Shown here one piece after another: positions 26,198-35,422 of a stretch of DNA of 36,287 nt. The notes beneath the pieces are model-generated. The model searched no databases. It had not been told where the DNA came from and saw nothing but the letters and a program-made list of their open reading frames with translations. Location of the stretch: contig DAIAOV010000020.1 of assembly GCA_027437055.1 (NCBI GenBank), forward strand, positions 1 to 36,287, given 5' to 3'. Position numbers and translations under genes: made by a program. Positions within the stretch are counted from its first letter, which is position 1. Each line of letters begins with the position of its first letter. Source of the stretch: Legionella sp. GTDB taxonomy: Bacteria > Pseudomonadota > Gammaproteobacteria > Legionellales > Legionellaceae.

Positions 26198-26919
26198 TCA
26201 ATTTTTATTGAATTATAATACTGCGGCAAAGTTTCAGAAATCAAAGCATCTACTTCTGCCACATAAGGAATATCATCAACAGCTGTACGTGGATGTACTC
26301 TGTCATTCACCCACGAATCAGACCAATTTCCTGTGGTCTTCACACAGACTTTAGCAAAACCATGTAAATTGTATTTTTTTTCTAAATCCAAACATCCCGA
26401 TAAGAATGTGTCTACATAAGATTGTACTATAGGATATTGTGGGGATGGCAAAGCATTATCAGTCAAAGTAGTATAAATCCAATATTGTCCCTCAGGTAAA
26501 GGCACTTTACTAAGTGATTGAATTTTATCTTTAGGTACATTAACCCTACAATAAGTATTTTCACGTTTATCATAATTATACAAATCAGCTGATACTTTTA
26601 ATTTAAAATAAACAGCATTCATTTTAGCATCAGGTTTTACTTTTGCTCCCAAATAGGTAGTACCAAAACGCGGATCGGTACTATGCTCAATCCAACCACG
26701 CTCAAAGCCGGTTACATAGATAGGGATATTATCACCCACATTAGAGCTATCTTCACGCTTAGACTCTTCTTTCATCAGAGAACCATAACCGATGATATAT
26801 TGCGACAAATTGATATTGACTGGGGGCCTGCATCCCTGTTCTTGTAGATTATCTTTGGCATAAATGGATAAGCTTAAAGTGCATAATAACAAAACACCCC
26901 TACAGTATTTTAAAATCAT
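26194..26919 (-). CDS. Exported gamma-glutamylcyclotransferase-like protein
   Basis: The 241-residue protein begins with a signal peptide (ILKYCRGVLLLCTLSLSIYA, cut near 21). YIIGYGSLMKEES (41-53) then carries the YGSLM substrate loop of the gamma-glutamylcyclotransferase fold, followed by VTGFERGW, which fits the next strand. Members of this fold release 5-oxoproline from gamma-glutamyl compounds, including glutathione. The catalytic Glu cannot be assigned with certainty here, and an exported form is unusual. The remaining Cys residues (30, 125, 178 and 193 region) could form disulfides. A GTG at 26961 in frame is possible, but the ATG at 26919 has GGAG seven bases before it and exposes the signal peptide at once. 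A small AT-rich hairpin (26196-26213) overlaps the stop. Confidence 0.65.
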   Translation of the reverse strand: MILKYCRGVLLLCTLSLSIYAKDNLQEQGCRPPVNINLSQYIIGYGSLMKEESKREDSSNVGDNIPIYVTGFERGWIEHSTDPRFGTTYLGAKVKPDAKMNAVYFKLKVSADLYNYDKRENTYCRVNVPKDKIQSLSKVPLPEGQYWIYTTLTDNALPSPQYPIVQSYVDTFLSGCLDLEKKYNLHGFAKVCVKTTGNWSDSWVNDRVHPRTAVDDIPYVAEVDALISETLPQYYNSIKIE

Positions 26920-27015
26920 TCCCTTGCTCCATGTTTTTAGTGTGACAAAACTCACGTTCACAATTTAATGCTTAGCCTATATTAATCCAAATGTGTTTAC
27001 CCACCATAACGCTAA

Positions 27016-28479
27016 TTATGTTTGCCTTGTAGATTTTATATTTTCTTCAATGCGCTTGAGCATATATGGATAAAATGGATTTGACGAAATGCGAATCAGA
27101 GCATCTAAGCTTACAATCAATACATTACGTTCTCCACGCGTTGCTGTTGCTCCTAACTGGATGCCATAGTTTTCGTTTGGATCCGGTTGTAAGCCATATA
27201 GTCCATCGGTGACTGGAAAAGGTAATGCTACATGCGATAAGGAGTAGACATCTGGAGGATAAAACAGATCTAAAGGATGAATGTTTTCTTCGAGACTGCC
27301 AGCTTCAGTAATATGCTCAGCTACTTGCCCACTGGTAACGCTAACATTAGTAATTGCTGTTGTGCGAAATTGTCGAGGCGGTTCATTGAGATAGCGAGCC
27401 AACGCCATTCCCGAAGATCTACGTAATAAAAGGCCGAATTTCGCTGCTCTATTGAGATCAAATAATACCAATTCACTGCCATTAGCTGGTAATTTGGCAT
27501 AAAAAGCAGAAATGATATCACGAGTACTGACTGTAAAATCCATCACCGATTGAAAAGTTAGCACCGGTGGTAGTTGAGCTAGAAGTCCATTATCGGCAAA
27601 GCGGAGAATTTCTTGTTGTAAAGCCATCGTTAAGCGGTAGGATTGGCGTGCCCCATTAATTGGAAACGAATTGTATTTGAAGGGATTAAACTCAGGAAGC
27701 ACACTTAGCCAGGCTGCTTTGGCAAAAGCAGGCAATATGGCTGGTAAGCCAGCAAACCCTGCAAAACGAGCGAAACGAGTGATTCCAATCATTGGCGAAA
27801 TTAATATAATTTTATTGGGTCGCGCTAGTTCACTATGTTCAATGGCATCGAGCGCATATTTTAATGCTAGTGCACCTCCATTAGAAAATCCTACAAGGTG
27901 TAATGGTTTATTTGGACCGATACGTCTTTGTGCTTCTCTGACTGCTAAGCGAGTGGCTGCTAACCAATCCTCCCATTTAATATCAGTTAATGCAGCAGGT
28001 ACAGTACCATGCGCAGGCAATCTTATTGCTATTGTGATAAAGCCATGCTCCCGATAATGTCGAGCAATATGGCGAAGGCTATACGGGGAATCAGTCAGGC
28101 CATGTAAAAAAACAACTGCACCAACAGGAGTTCCTTGCGGCTCGAATATATAAGAATGATTCCAATCAGGTGAAAAATTATCAGGATAAATGGGACTTCC
28201 TTTAAAATAACGATTAACAGGAACCTGATCTTTCTTATCTAATTTTTGCGTCACCTCAAGACGGACCTCATCAAAGATTTTATTTTCCTTCTCAATATAT
28301 TGCCCCCAATCAAGCTTATCGATTTCCGAAGCGTGCATTTCGTTAGGGACATAAGTGTGCCAGAGCTCTAATGGTATACCACGCTGAGTGTCATAAATTC
28401 GCACCGCTAACAGAGTAAGTACACTGATGCAAAAGAATATCATTATGAATTTTAATAACTTAAAAACTATGACTGGCAT
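27016..28479 (-). CDS. Membrane-anchored alpha/beta hydrolase
   Basis: The 487-residue protein has an N-terminal membrane helix (about 7-26, VIVFKLLKFIMIFFCISVLTLLAV), so the rest likely faces the periplasm. A serine hydrolase domain begins near 118: VVFLHGLTDSPYSLR (oxyanion region), RLPAHG, then the nucleophile elbow GFSNGG with Ser199. SLSHVALPF near 416 probably gives the catalytic His. The order fits the Hydrolase_4 (monoglyceride-lipase-like) group. The substrate is unknown; esterase or lysophospholipase activity is plausible. It is about 50 bases from the cyclotransferase-like gene on the same strand and may be cotranscribed, but there is no functional link I can name. Confidence 0.8.
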   Translation of the reverse strand: MPVIVFKLLKFIMIFFCISVLTLLAVRIYDTQRGIPLELWHTYVPNEMHASEIDKLDWGQYIEKENKIFDEVRLEVTQKLDKKDQVPVNRYFKGSPIYPDNFSPDWNHSYIFEPQGTPVGAVVFLHGLTDSPYSLRHIARHYREHGFITIAIRLPAHGTVPAALTDIKWEDWLAATRLAVREAQRRIGPNKPLHLVGFSNGGALALKYALDAIEHSELARPNKIILISPMIGITRFARFAGFAGLPAILPAFAKAAWLSVLPEFNPFKYNSFPINGARQSYRLTMALQQEILRFADNGLLAQLPPVLTFQSVMDFTVSTRDIISAFYAKLPANGSELVLFDLNRAAKFGLLLRRSSGMALARYLNEPPRQFRTTAITNVSVTSGQVAEHITEAGSLEENIHPLDLFYPPDVYSLSHVALPFPVTDGLYGLQPDPNENYGIQLGATATRGERNVLIVSLDALIRISSNPFYPYMLKRIEENIKSTRQT

Positions 28480-28620
28480 GAGTTTAAATGTTCCTGTATC
28501 CCTACTATCTCAAAATACTAACACAATCTATTTTATAAGTATCCCATAGCAGGAACCGTTAACCTGAGTGATAGCGGAGCCCAACAAAATAGCTCGGCGG
28601 TAATGCACTAAGTGACAATA

Positions 28621-28762
28621 GACTTCTTGCATAACCTGTATATTTTGTTTTAGTGCAAGGCGTAAGCGTTTCGAGGGGCGGAGTTTACATAAAGTAAATG
28701 AGTACCGGAGAAACGCTTACAACGCCGCAATAAAACAAAAGATGCAGGTTATGCAAGAAGTC
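28621..28762. mobile_element. 142-bp MITE with TA target ends
   Basis: Long terminal inverted repeats (28621-28672 and 28710-28762) are identical over the outer 18 bases (GACTTCTTGCATAACCTG) and over the inner GTAAGCGTTTC, with scattered changes between. TA flanks both ends (28619-28620 and 28763-28764), the duplication made by IS630/Tc1-mariner-type transposases. The 37-base centre has no coding capacity. The mobilising transposase is not present here. Confidence 0.75.
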
Positions 28763-28783
28763 TAATGAAAAGCGTTACACAAA

Positions 28784-28824
28784 TCCCGCTTACTGACGTG
28801 CGCGACTCGGATAAGAGGTTCTAT
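28784..28824 (+). repeat. Dispersed 41-bp repeat, copy 2
   Basis: It matches 26157-26197 at 38 of 41 positions in the same orientation and begins 21 bases after the MITE. Its nature is unknown; it may be the end of a larger repeat family. Confidence 0.75.
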
Positions 28825-28922
28825 AATCCGAGCTGTGACTGTGAAAGAGCGAGTACTGAGTAACTGTTCAGGATGCGATCTTGAATCTTGGAGGAGTGCT
28901 AGGTTTGAGTCCCATTTGTGAT

Positions 28923-29879
28923 TTAAGCTCGAGAAAAATCAAACGAGAGTATAGGTGAAATGCTAGATTGTTTTAATGCCAAGGCCAATAACCTATCCAC
29001 CCCCAAAGCAACCCCACTGCATGATGGCAGTCCATGTTCTAAAGCCTGTAACAGAAATTCGTCTGCCGCCACAGCAGGTAGTCTCTTCTCTTCTCTAATG
29101 AGTTGATCCTGAACAAAGCGTCGGGCTTGCGCCTCTTTTTCCGTCAATTCATGAAATCCATTAGCTAACTCTACTCCTTGAAAATAAACTTCAAAACGCT
29201 CAGCAACGGTTCCATTAATCTTAGCAAGAGCCGCTTGTGATGGGGGAAAATTATATACCGCAACTGGCGCGCTCTCTTTACCCAGAAAAGGTTCAACAAC
29301 ATGGCTCATTAATAAAAACAAATACTGATCTTTATCTTGCTCATCCGAAGACAAGACATTATCTAAATGATAACGCTGCACTACCTGTTTTAATTGCTCT
29401 ATGGATGCGACAAAAGGATCAAAATCACAGGCTTCTAAAAAGGCCTCTTGATAAGTTTTTCTAATCATGGGAGCAGAGTGAATTAAGGTTTGTAAAAAAA
29501 GATCGACCTCATCCATTAGCGTATGATGATCAACAGCTAATTGATACCACTCTAATAAAGTAAACTCTGGATTATGCCACCGCCCTAATTCATCATCACG
29601 AAAAACCCGCGCCAATTGAAAGATGGGACCAGAACCAGCAGCTAACAAACGCTTCATATGATATTCAGGTGAGGTTTGTAAGCAATACGCTTCATCCCTG
29701 AAATACGCTTTAATATTACTCAAATAGATATCTGTTACCCCATAACGTGCCATAATGGGAGTTTCCACTTCCAAATAAAAACGTTGGGTAAAAAACTGAC
29801 GAATTGCTGCCAAAAACTGCGCGCGTTGACGTAATAATTCTATAGAGGCTGAAGGCTGCCAAGATAACTCAGAGATCAT
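28923..29879 (-). CDS. epmA: Elongation factor P beta-lysylation ligase EpmA (GenX/PoxA)
   Basis: EpmA attaches beta-lysine to a conserved Lys of EF-P, which helps ribosomes through polyproline. It is a class II lysyl-tRNA synthetase core without the anticodon-binding domain; 318 residues fits (E. coli 325). Class II motifs are visible: EVETPIMARYG (motif 1), FRDDELGRWHNPEFTLLEWY (motif 2) and GVALGVDRLLALAL (motif 3). YCLQTSPEYHMKRLLAAG and ELANGFHELT are family-specific. Its ATG overlaps the sufT stop (TAATG), so it is translated from the end of the suf transcript, a curious pairing with no obvious shared pathway. Confidence 0.95.
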   Translation of the reverse strand: MISELSWQPSASIELLRQRAQFLAAIRQFFTQRFYLEVETPIMARYGVTDIYLSNIKAYFRDEAYCLQTSPEYHMKRLLAAGSGPIFQLARVFRDDELGRWHNPEFTLLEWYQLAVDHHTLMDEVDLFLQTLIHSAPMIRKTYQEAFLEACDFDPFVASIEQLKQVVQRYHLDNVLSSDEQDKDQYLFLLMSHVVEPFLGKESAPVAVYNFPPSQAALAKINGTVAERFEVYFQGVELANGFHELTEKEAQARRFVQDQLIREEKRLPAVAADEFLLQALEHGLPSCSGVALGVDRLLALALKQSSISPILSFDFSRA

Positions 29880-30253
29880 TAATAAAAAATTCCCAATTCA
29901 AGTCGTGCTGCTTCAGTCATTCGCTCCTGAGACCATGGCGGCTCCCAAACTAATTCCACAGTACAGTCACTAACGCCTTTAACTTGATTTACAGCTTGCT
30001 CTACAGTTCCAGGGAAGGTTTGCGCCACAGGGCAGCCAGGAGTCGTTAAGGTCATCTGGATAAAAACGTGTCGCTCATCATCAATAGTCACGTTATAAAT
30101 TAGCCCCAAGTCGTAAATATTGACTGGAATTTCCGGATCAAAAACGCCTCGAAGTGCGTCAATAACAGCTTCGCTTAATTGTTCTTTATTTGGTATTAAA
30201 GACGTCGTATCTTGTGTTGGTTCCTGAGCCTGTTTTTTCTTAAAGCCAAACAT
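29879..30253 (-). CDS. sufT: Iron-sulfur cluster assembly protein SufT (MIP18/DUF59 family)
   Basis: SufT-type proteins help mature Fe-S proteins, often under high demand. The 124-residue protein has a short Lys/Gln-rich start and then the MIP18 domain: ALRGVFDPEIPVNIYDLGLIYNV with the conserved DPE, MTLTTPGCP with the conserved Cys, and VELVWEPPWSQERMTEAARLELG at the end. It lies six bases after sufU and overlaps epmA by one base. Confidence 0.9.
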   Translation of the reverse strand: MFGFKKKQAQEPTQDTTSLIPNKEQLSEAVIDALRGVFDPEIPVNIYDLGLIYNVTIDDERHVFIQMTLTTPGCPVAQTFPGTVEQAVNQVKGVSDCTVELVWEPPWSQERMTEAARLELGIFY

Positions 30254-30259
30254 TGAAGG

Positions 30260-30709
30260 TTACTCCGTTTTCACTACAGCAGGATCTTTGTTTAATGCTG
30301 CTTCCAATGTATGCCATGCTAAAGTGGCGCATTTTACGCGAGCAGGGAATGCTTTAACGCCAGCAAGAACACTCAATCTATCCATAGCGCCTAGCTGAAT
30401 TTCATTGTCCACGGTGAGCATATGATGAACACGGTGAAACAACTCATGAGCTTCATCTACAGTCTTACCTTTCAAAGAGTCAGTCATCAATGATGCCGAT
30501 GCTTGTGAAATAGCGCAACCACATCCAACAAAACTTAAATCAGTAATCAAACCATTTTCTATTTTGGCATAAACAGTTAATTTATCACCACATAGAGGAT
30601 TAAAACCATTAGCTTGCGTCGTCGCATCATCCATCGCATGATGATTTCGTGGATTACGATTATGATCAATAATGATTTCCTGATAAAGCTCCCGCAACTC
30701 TACACTCAT
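30260..30709 (-). CDS. sufU: SUF system scaffold or sulfur-transfer protein SufU
   Basis: SufU-type IscU-fold proteins take sulfur from SufS and pass it to SufBCD. The metal and sulfur ligands are all present: Cys40-Gly-Asp42, Cys65 in VGCGCAISQAS and Cys127 in ARVKCATLAW. The roughly 20-residue insertion before the last Cys, which marks SufU from IscU, is present. Length (149) is typical. It overlaps the sufS stop by four bases. With no sufE or sufA in the operon, SufU is the probable sulfur acceptor, as in Gram-positive SUF systems. Confidence 0.92.
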   Translation of the reverse strand: MSVELRELYQEIIIDHNRNPRNHHAMDDATTQANGFNPLCGDKLTVYAKIENGLITDLSFVGCGCAISQASASLMTDSLKGKTVDEAHELFHRVHHMLTVDNEIQLGAMDRLSVLAGVKAFPARVKCATLAWHTLEAALNKDPAVVKTE

Positions 30710-31950
30710 GCAAATACCTCTTTAGCTCGTTTCAATGCAATGACGCACTGATCTATTTCCTCTCGAGTATTATAAAAAGATAATGAAATTCGAGAGGTTG
30801 CTGCAACTTCAAAAAAATCCATCAAAGGCATAGTGCAATGATGCCCACTACGTATGGCTATACCCTCGCTATCCAAAATAGTTCCTATATCGTGGGCATG
30901 AATTTTACCATGCACAAAAGAAATAACAGGTACCTTATGTTTTGCAGTTCCTATGATGTTAAAGCCTTTAACTCCCTCAACGGCAGCAGTCGCGTAGTTA
31001 AGTAATTGCGCCTCATAGGCCGCAATAGTTTCCATGTCTAAAGAACCCAAGAAATCAATGGCGGCACCTAAACCAATAGCTCCGGCAATATTTGGGGTAC
31101 CTGCTTCATATTTTTGCGGAATAGCAGCATATTCAGTGGCTTCAAGAGTGACGTAGTTAATCATTTCACCACCACCTTGATAAGGTGACATGCCATTTAA
31201 AAGCTCTTCTCTACCCCACAAAACACCTATCCCTGTAGGACCATACATTTTATGCCCTGAAAATGCATAAAAATCACAATCCAAATCTTGTACGTCTATG
31301 GGTAAATGAGCAACTGCCTGTGCCCCATCAAGCAATACTTTGGCTCCGTATTGATGAGCCATCTCTATCATCTCTTTTACGGGATTGATTGTCCCCAGGG
31401 CATTGGATACATGGTTAATCGCTACAAATTTAGTATTTTCATTTAATTTCTTCGCAAACTCATCCAATAAGATTTCGCCAGTCAAAGAAATAGGAGCAAC
31501 GACCAACTTAGCTCCAGTTTTTTTACAGACCATCTGCCAGGGAACGATATTGGAGTGATGCTCCATATGAGTAATCAAAATTTCTTCGCCAGGTAAAATC
31601 TTAGGTGCTACAAAACTTTGCGCGACTAAGTTAATTGCTTCAGTAGTACCCCGCACAAAGATACACTCTCGTGTAGCATAAGCATTAATAAAACGTTTTA
31701 CCTTAGCGCGCGCCTCTTCATAATGCTCTGTAGCCCTAACGCTTAGGGCATGAACGCCTCTATGAACGTTCGCATTATCATGCTCATAGTAATTTGCTAT
31801 AGCTTGAATTACTGATTTTGGCTTTTGCGTTGTTGCTGCATTGTCAAAATAAATTAGATCATAATCATTCACTTTTTGGTTTAACACCGGAAATTGATTA
31901 CGAATCTCCTTAATCTGCGGTGGTGAAAGTGTTGAAATAGATGTACTCAT
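30706..31950 (-). CDS. sufS: Cysteine desulfurase SufS
   Basis: SufS is a PLP enzyme that takes sulfur from cysteine (releasing alanine) as a persulfide. It shows IYFDNAATTQKP at the start, THMEHHSNIVPWQ, the PLP lysine Lys234 in FSGHKMYGPTG, and the persulfide-forming Cys372 in RSGHHCTMPL. Its short loop around this Cys is of the type II (SufS) form. Its 414 residues match the family. It lies four bases after sufD and overlaps sufU. Confidence 0.96.
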   Translation of the reverse strand: MSTSISTLSPPQIKEIRNQFPVLNQKVNDYDLIYFDNAATTQKPKSVIQAIANYYEHDNANVHRGVHALSVRATEHYEEARAKVKRFINAYATRECIFVRGTTEAINLVAQSFVAPKILPGEEILITHMEHHSNIVPWQMVCKKTGAKLVVAPISLTGEILLDEFAKKLNENTKFVAINHVSNALGTINPVKEMIEMAHQYGAKVLLDGAQAVAHLPIDVQDLDCDFYAFSGHKMYGPTGIGVLWGREELLNGMSPYQGGGEMINYVTLEATEYAAIPQKYEAGTPNIAGAIGLGAAIDFLGSLDMETIAAYEAQLLNYATAAVEGVKGFNIIGTAKHKVPVISFVHGKIHAHDIGTILDSEGIAIRSGHHCTMPLMDFFEVAATSRISLSFYNTREEIDQCVIALKRAKEVFA

Positions 31951-31954
31951 TTGC

Positions 31955-33223
31955 TCACCCCAACTGTTGAGTTAATAACTTGCCCATCCAATCAGCCAAA
32001 TTACGATGAGGAATAAGCTGTAAATTATTCTGGGCAAAGGCATGAATTAAAAATTGTGAGGCTTCCACCCTACCAATTCCTCGTGTTGCTAAATAAAACA
32101 AAGCATCTTCATCCAATTGCCCAACCGTTGCTCCATGAGAGCACAATACATCATCGGCAAAAATCTCTAATTGCGGTTTGGTATCAATCTCAGCATGAGC
32201 AGAAAGTAATAAATTTTTATTTTGTTGTTTGGCATCCGTATGTTGTGCATCTTTGGCAACAATTACCTTGCCATTAAACACAGCACGAGAATGACCTGTT
32301 AAAATACCCTTATAATCTTGTTCACTAAAACAATTAGGTACTAAATGATTCACCGTAGTGTGATGATCAATATGTTGTCCTTCCGCTGGAGCATAAATAC
32401 CATTCATCAAGCATCGCGCATATTCTTCTTGCAAATACATACTAATGTCACTACGTACCAATTTACCACCCAAACTTAATGAATGACTGGAAAATTGGCT
32501 CCGAGCTGATTGCTGCACAGCAATATGTCCAAGATGAAAAGCTGCTTTACTTTCTCTTTGGATTTTATAATGAGTCAATTGCGCACCAGCACCAAGATAT
32601 ACTTCTGTAACGGTATTGGTTAAATAACAACTGTCTTCTTCGCCACAATATTCTTCAATGAAATCGACCTGACTTTGCGCCTCAGCAATAATGAGATGAC
32701 GCAAATATACAGCCTGATTTTCTTGATCTTGCACATGGGTAAGAGCAATAGGTTCTTCTATGTATACTCCTTTAGGAATATACACAAACAAACCACATTG
32801 GATCATCGCTGTATTTAAAAAGTGAAAGCCATGCTCCTGTTGTAAAATCTTTGCTAAATACGGTTTAATCAGATCTGTATGCTGCTCAAGGGCTACTGGT
32901 AAAGGAAGAAGTATGACGCCCTTAGGTAAACGCTTCATCAACTCTTGTTCGCCAGAAAGGTGCCCGTTATGCATTAATAAAGAGTGTTTTGCTGGCAAGT
33001 CAGAGTGTAATGGAGTACCCGAACTTTTTCTTCCTAATGGAGAAGTAAAAGGTTGTTTTAACATGGCATCAACATTGGTATATTTCCACTCTTCATTATG
33101 CCGTGTTGGAAAACCATGATGATTTAAATCAACTGACGCTTTAGATTGTAATTGAGCCAGCCAAGGATAAGTTGATATCCCTTTTTGTGCCTGCTCTTGA
33201 TAAAATTCTAAAATCTCGTTCAT
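31955..33223 (-). CDS. sufD: Fe-S cluster assembly protein SufD
   Basis: SufD pairs with SufB and SufC in the SufBC2D scaffold that builds Fe-S clusters and helps acquire iron. The 422-residue protein has the N-terminal helical region (FPTRHNEEWKYTNVDAML) and then a beta-helix core. The conserved C-terminal segment includes SRAVFNGKVIV, QNKNLLLSAHAEIDTKPQLEIFADDVLCSHGATVGQ (with the key His in CSHGAT) and ATRGIGRVEASQFLIHAF. It overlaps the sufC stop by four bases, implying coupling. Confidence 0.95.
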   Translation of the reverse strand: MNEILEFYQEQAQKGISTYPWLAQLQSKASVDLNHHGFPTRHNEEWKYTNVDAMLKQPFTSPLGRKSSGTPLHSDLPAKHSLLMHNGHLSGEQELMKRLPKGVILLPLPVALEQHTDLIKPYLAKILQQEHGFHFLNTAMIQCGLFVYIPKGVYIEEPIALTHVQDQENQAVYLRHLIIAEAQSQVDFIEEYCGEEDSCYLTNTVTEVYLGAGAQLTHYKIQRESKAAFHLGHIAVQQSARSQFSSHSLSLGGKLVRSDISMYLQEEYARCLMNGIYAPAEGQHIDHHTTVNHLVPNCFSEQDYKGILTGHSRAVFNGKVIVAKDAQHTDAKQQNKNLLLSAHAEIDTKPQLEIFADDVLCSHGATVGQLDEDALFYLATRGIGRVEASQFLIHAFAQNNLQLIPHRNLADWMGKLLTQQLG

Positions 33224-33972
33224 TGCTGCTCCACTTCCTCAAGCCAGCTGTACCCTTTTTTCTCTAACTCCAGTGCTAAAGATTTATCACCAGACATAAT
33301 GATACGGCCATTCACCAGCACATGAATGAAATCAGGCTCAATATAATCAAGTAGTCGTTGGTAATGCGTGACTAAAATAATAGCATGATCCGGTGAACGC
33401 ATAGCATTCACTCCATGAGAAATAATTCGCAAAGCATCTATATCTAAGCCGGAATCAGTTTCATCCAAAATAGCTAATTTAGGTTCTAAAGCGGCCATTT
33501 GTAAGATTTCATTGCGCTTCTTCTCACCACCAGAAAAGCCTTCGTTAATACTGCGGTATAAAAAAGTCTCATCCATATCCAACAACTGGCATTTTTCGCG
33601 GATAAAACTTAAGAACTCTATAGCATCAAGAGTATTTTTTCCCTGACCTTTACGTACCGCATTAACCGATGCTTTAAGAAAGTTAATATTAGTTACCCCA
33701 GGAATTTCAACAGGATATTGAAAAGACATAAAAACACCGGCCTGTGCTCTCTCTTCAGGAGCCAAAGCCAATAAATCTTGCCCCAAGTAACTGACTTGTC
33801 CTCCAGTCACCGCATAAGAAGGATGACCAGCCAATACTTTTGATAAAGTACTTTTTCCAGAACCATTAGGACCCATAATGGCATGTACTTCACCAGCGTT
33901 CACCTGAAGGTTAATACCTTTTAAAATGGACTGTTCATTAATTGAAACATTTAACTCATTAATTTTTAACAT
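33220..33972 (-). CDS. sufC: SUF system ATPase SufC
   Basis: SufC is the ABC-type ATPase of the SufBC2D complex; it is cytoplasmic and not part of a transporter. Walker A is GPNGSGKST (34-42), the signature FSGGEKKRNE is at about 146-155, and Walker B LAILDETDSGLD at 166-177. The EGFSGGEKKR and ETDSGLDIDAL forms are diagnostic of SufC. Its 250 residues fit. It starts one base after the sufB stop. Confidence 0.97.
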   Translation of the reverse strand: MLKINELNVSINEQSILKGINLQVNAGEVHAIMGPNGSGKSTLSKVLAGHPSYAVTGGQVSYLGQDLLALAPEERAQAGVFMSFQYPVEIPGVTNINFLKASVNAVRKGQGKNTLDAIEFLSFIREKCQLLDMDETFLYRSINEGFSGGEKKRNEILQMAALEPKLAILDETDSGLDIDALRIISHGVNAMRSPDHAIILVTHYQRLLDYIEPDFIHVLVNGRIIMSGDKSLALELEKKGYSWLEEVEQQ

Positions 33973-33973
33973 A

Positions 33974-35422
33974 TTAACCCACTGCCCCTTCTAAACTTAT
34001 ACCTAACAATTTAGTGGCTTCCACTGCAAATTCCATAGGTAATTCTTTTAATACTTGCTTACAAAAGCCATTGACTATCATTGACACGGCATCTTCGGTC
34101 TCAATACCTCGTTGCTGGCAATAAAACAATTGCTCTTCACTGATTTTGGAGGTAGTTGCTTCATGCTCAACTTGAGCCGTTGGATTCTTCACCTCTATAT
34201 AAGGAAAAGTATGTGCTGAACAATGGCTACCCATCAACATAGAATCACATTGAGTGTAGTTACGCGCATTAGTCGCCGTTGGAGCGATACGAACCATTCC
34301 TCTATAAGCGTTGTGTGCACGACCAGCACTAATTCCCTTAGAAATAATAGTGGATCGAGTATTCTTACCAATGTGAATCATTTTGGTACCGGTATCAGCC
34401 TGCTGGAAATTATTAGTTAAGGCAACGGAATAAAATTCCCCAACAGAATCATCACCTTGTAAAATCACACTAGGATATTTCCAGGTAATAGCCGAACCGG
34501 TTTCAATTTGCGTCCAAGATATTTTAGAACGCTTACCACGACAAGCTCCTCGCTTGGTCACAAAGTTATAAATACCCCCCTTGCCCTCTTTATCGCCAGG
34601 ATACCAATTTTGTACGGTCGAATATTTAATTTGTGCCCCGTCTAAAGCAACTAACTCAACAACCGCAGCGTGCAATTGATTTTCATCGCGCATTGGTGCA
34701 GTACATCCTTCTAAGTAAGACACATAACTGTCTTCATCGGCAATAATTAACGTTCTCTCAAACTGTCCCGTAGACGCTGCATTAATACGAAAGTAAGTGG
34801 ATAATTCCATAGGGCAACGAACCCCTTTAGGAATGTAAACAAAAGAGCCATCACTGAACACTGCGGAATTCAATGCCGCATAAAAATTATCTCTATAAGG
34901 CACAACGGAGCCCAGATATTTCATCACTAATTCGGGGCATTGGTGCACCGCCTCAGAAAGTGGGCAAAAAATAACACCTTTTTCAGCAAGTTTCGCTTTA
35001 AAAGTGGTTGCTACAGAAACGCTATCAAAAACAGCATCTACAGCCACACCAGCCAGCATTTCTTGTTCTCTAAGAGGAATACCTAATTTAGCATAAGTTT
35101 CTAATAACTCGGGATCTACTTCATCCAAGCTTTTTGGAGCATCTTTTTTACTTTTAGGTGCTGAATAATAAGAGATAGCTTGATAATCAATAGGTGGATA
35201 ATGCACGCTAGACCACTCAGGATGAGGCATAGTCAACCAATGCTTGAATGCTTTTAAACGCCATTCCAATAAAAATTCAGGCTCTTTTTTAATAGCCGAT
35301 AAACGACGAATAACGTCTTCGTCCAATCCAGGTAAAAACGTTTCTACCTCAATGTCGGTTACAAACCCGTGTTGGTATTCTCTATCGAGCAGAGAATTAA
35401 TTTGCTCACTGCTTTTAGCCAC
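33974..35422 (-). CDS. sufB: Fe-S cluster assembly protein SufB
   Basis: SufB is the main scaffold subunit on which new clusters are built with SufC and SufD. The 482-residue protein keeps the long conserved core: [33 protein letters not shown], the [20 protein letters not shown] region, and near the end [19 protein letters not shown] with the cluster-ligand Cys and [21 protein letters not shown]. Length is near E. coli (495). It overlaps the regulator gene by eight bases and is the first structural gene of the operon. Confidence 0.97.
   Translation of the reverse strand: MAKSSEQINSLLDREYQHGFVTDIEVETFLPGLDEDVIRRLSAIKKEPEFLLEWRLKAFKHWLTMPHPEWSSVHYPPIDYQAISYYSAPKSKKDAPKSLDEVDPELLETYAKLGIPLREQEMLAGVAVDAVFDSVSVATTFKAKLAEKGVIFCPLSEAVHQCPELVMKYLGSVVPYRDNFYAALNSAVFSDGSFVYIPKGVRCPMELSTYFRINAASTGQFERTLIIADEDSYVSYLEGCTAPMRDENQLHAAVVELVALDGAQIKYSTVQNWYPGDKEGKGGIYNFVTKRGACRGKRSKISWTQIETGSAITWKYPSVILQGDDSVGEFYSVALTNNFQQADTGTKMIHIGKNTRSTIISKGISAGRAHNAYRGMVRIAPTATNARNYTQCDSMLMGSHCSAHTFPYIEVKNPTAQVEHEATTSKISEEQLFYCQQRGIETEDAVSMIVNGFCKQVLKELPMEFAVEATKLLGISLEGAVG

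Larger units (their letters stand above)
28480..28922. other. Gene-free region with miniature element and dispersed repeat
   Basis: These 443 bases lie between the hydrolase gene and epmA, both on the minus strand. They contain the MITE at 28621-28762 and the repeat at 28784-28824. Bases 28825-28922 hold nothing I recognise; a stretch reading GGTTTGAGTCCC resembles a tRNA T-arm, but no tRNA can be folded. Confidence 0.6.

Noticed and set aside
28860-28922. Possible tRNA (GGTTTGAGTCCC resembles a T-arm)
   Set aside because: No matching acceptor stem, D-arm or anticodon arm can be folded around it.
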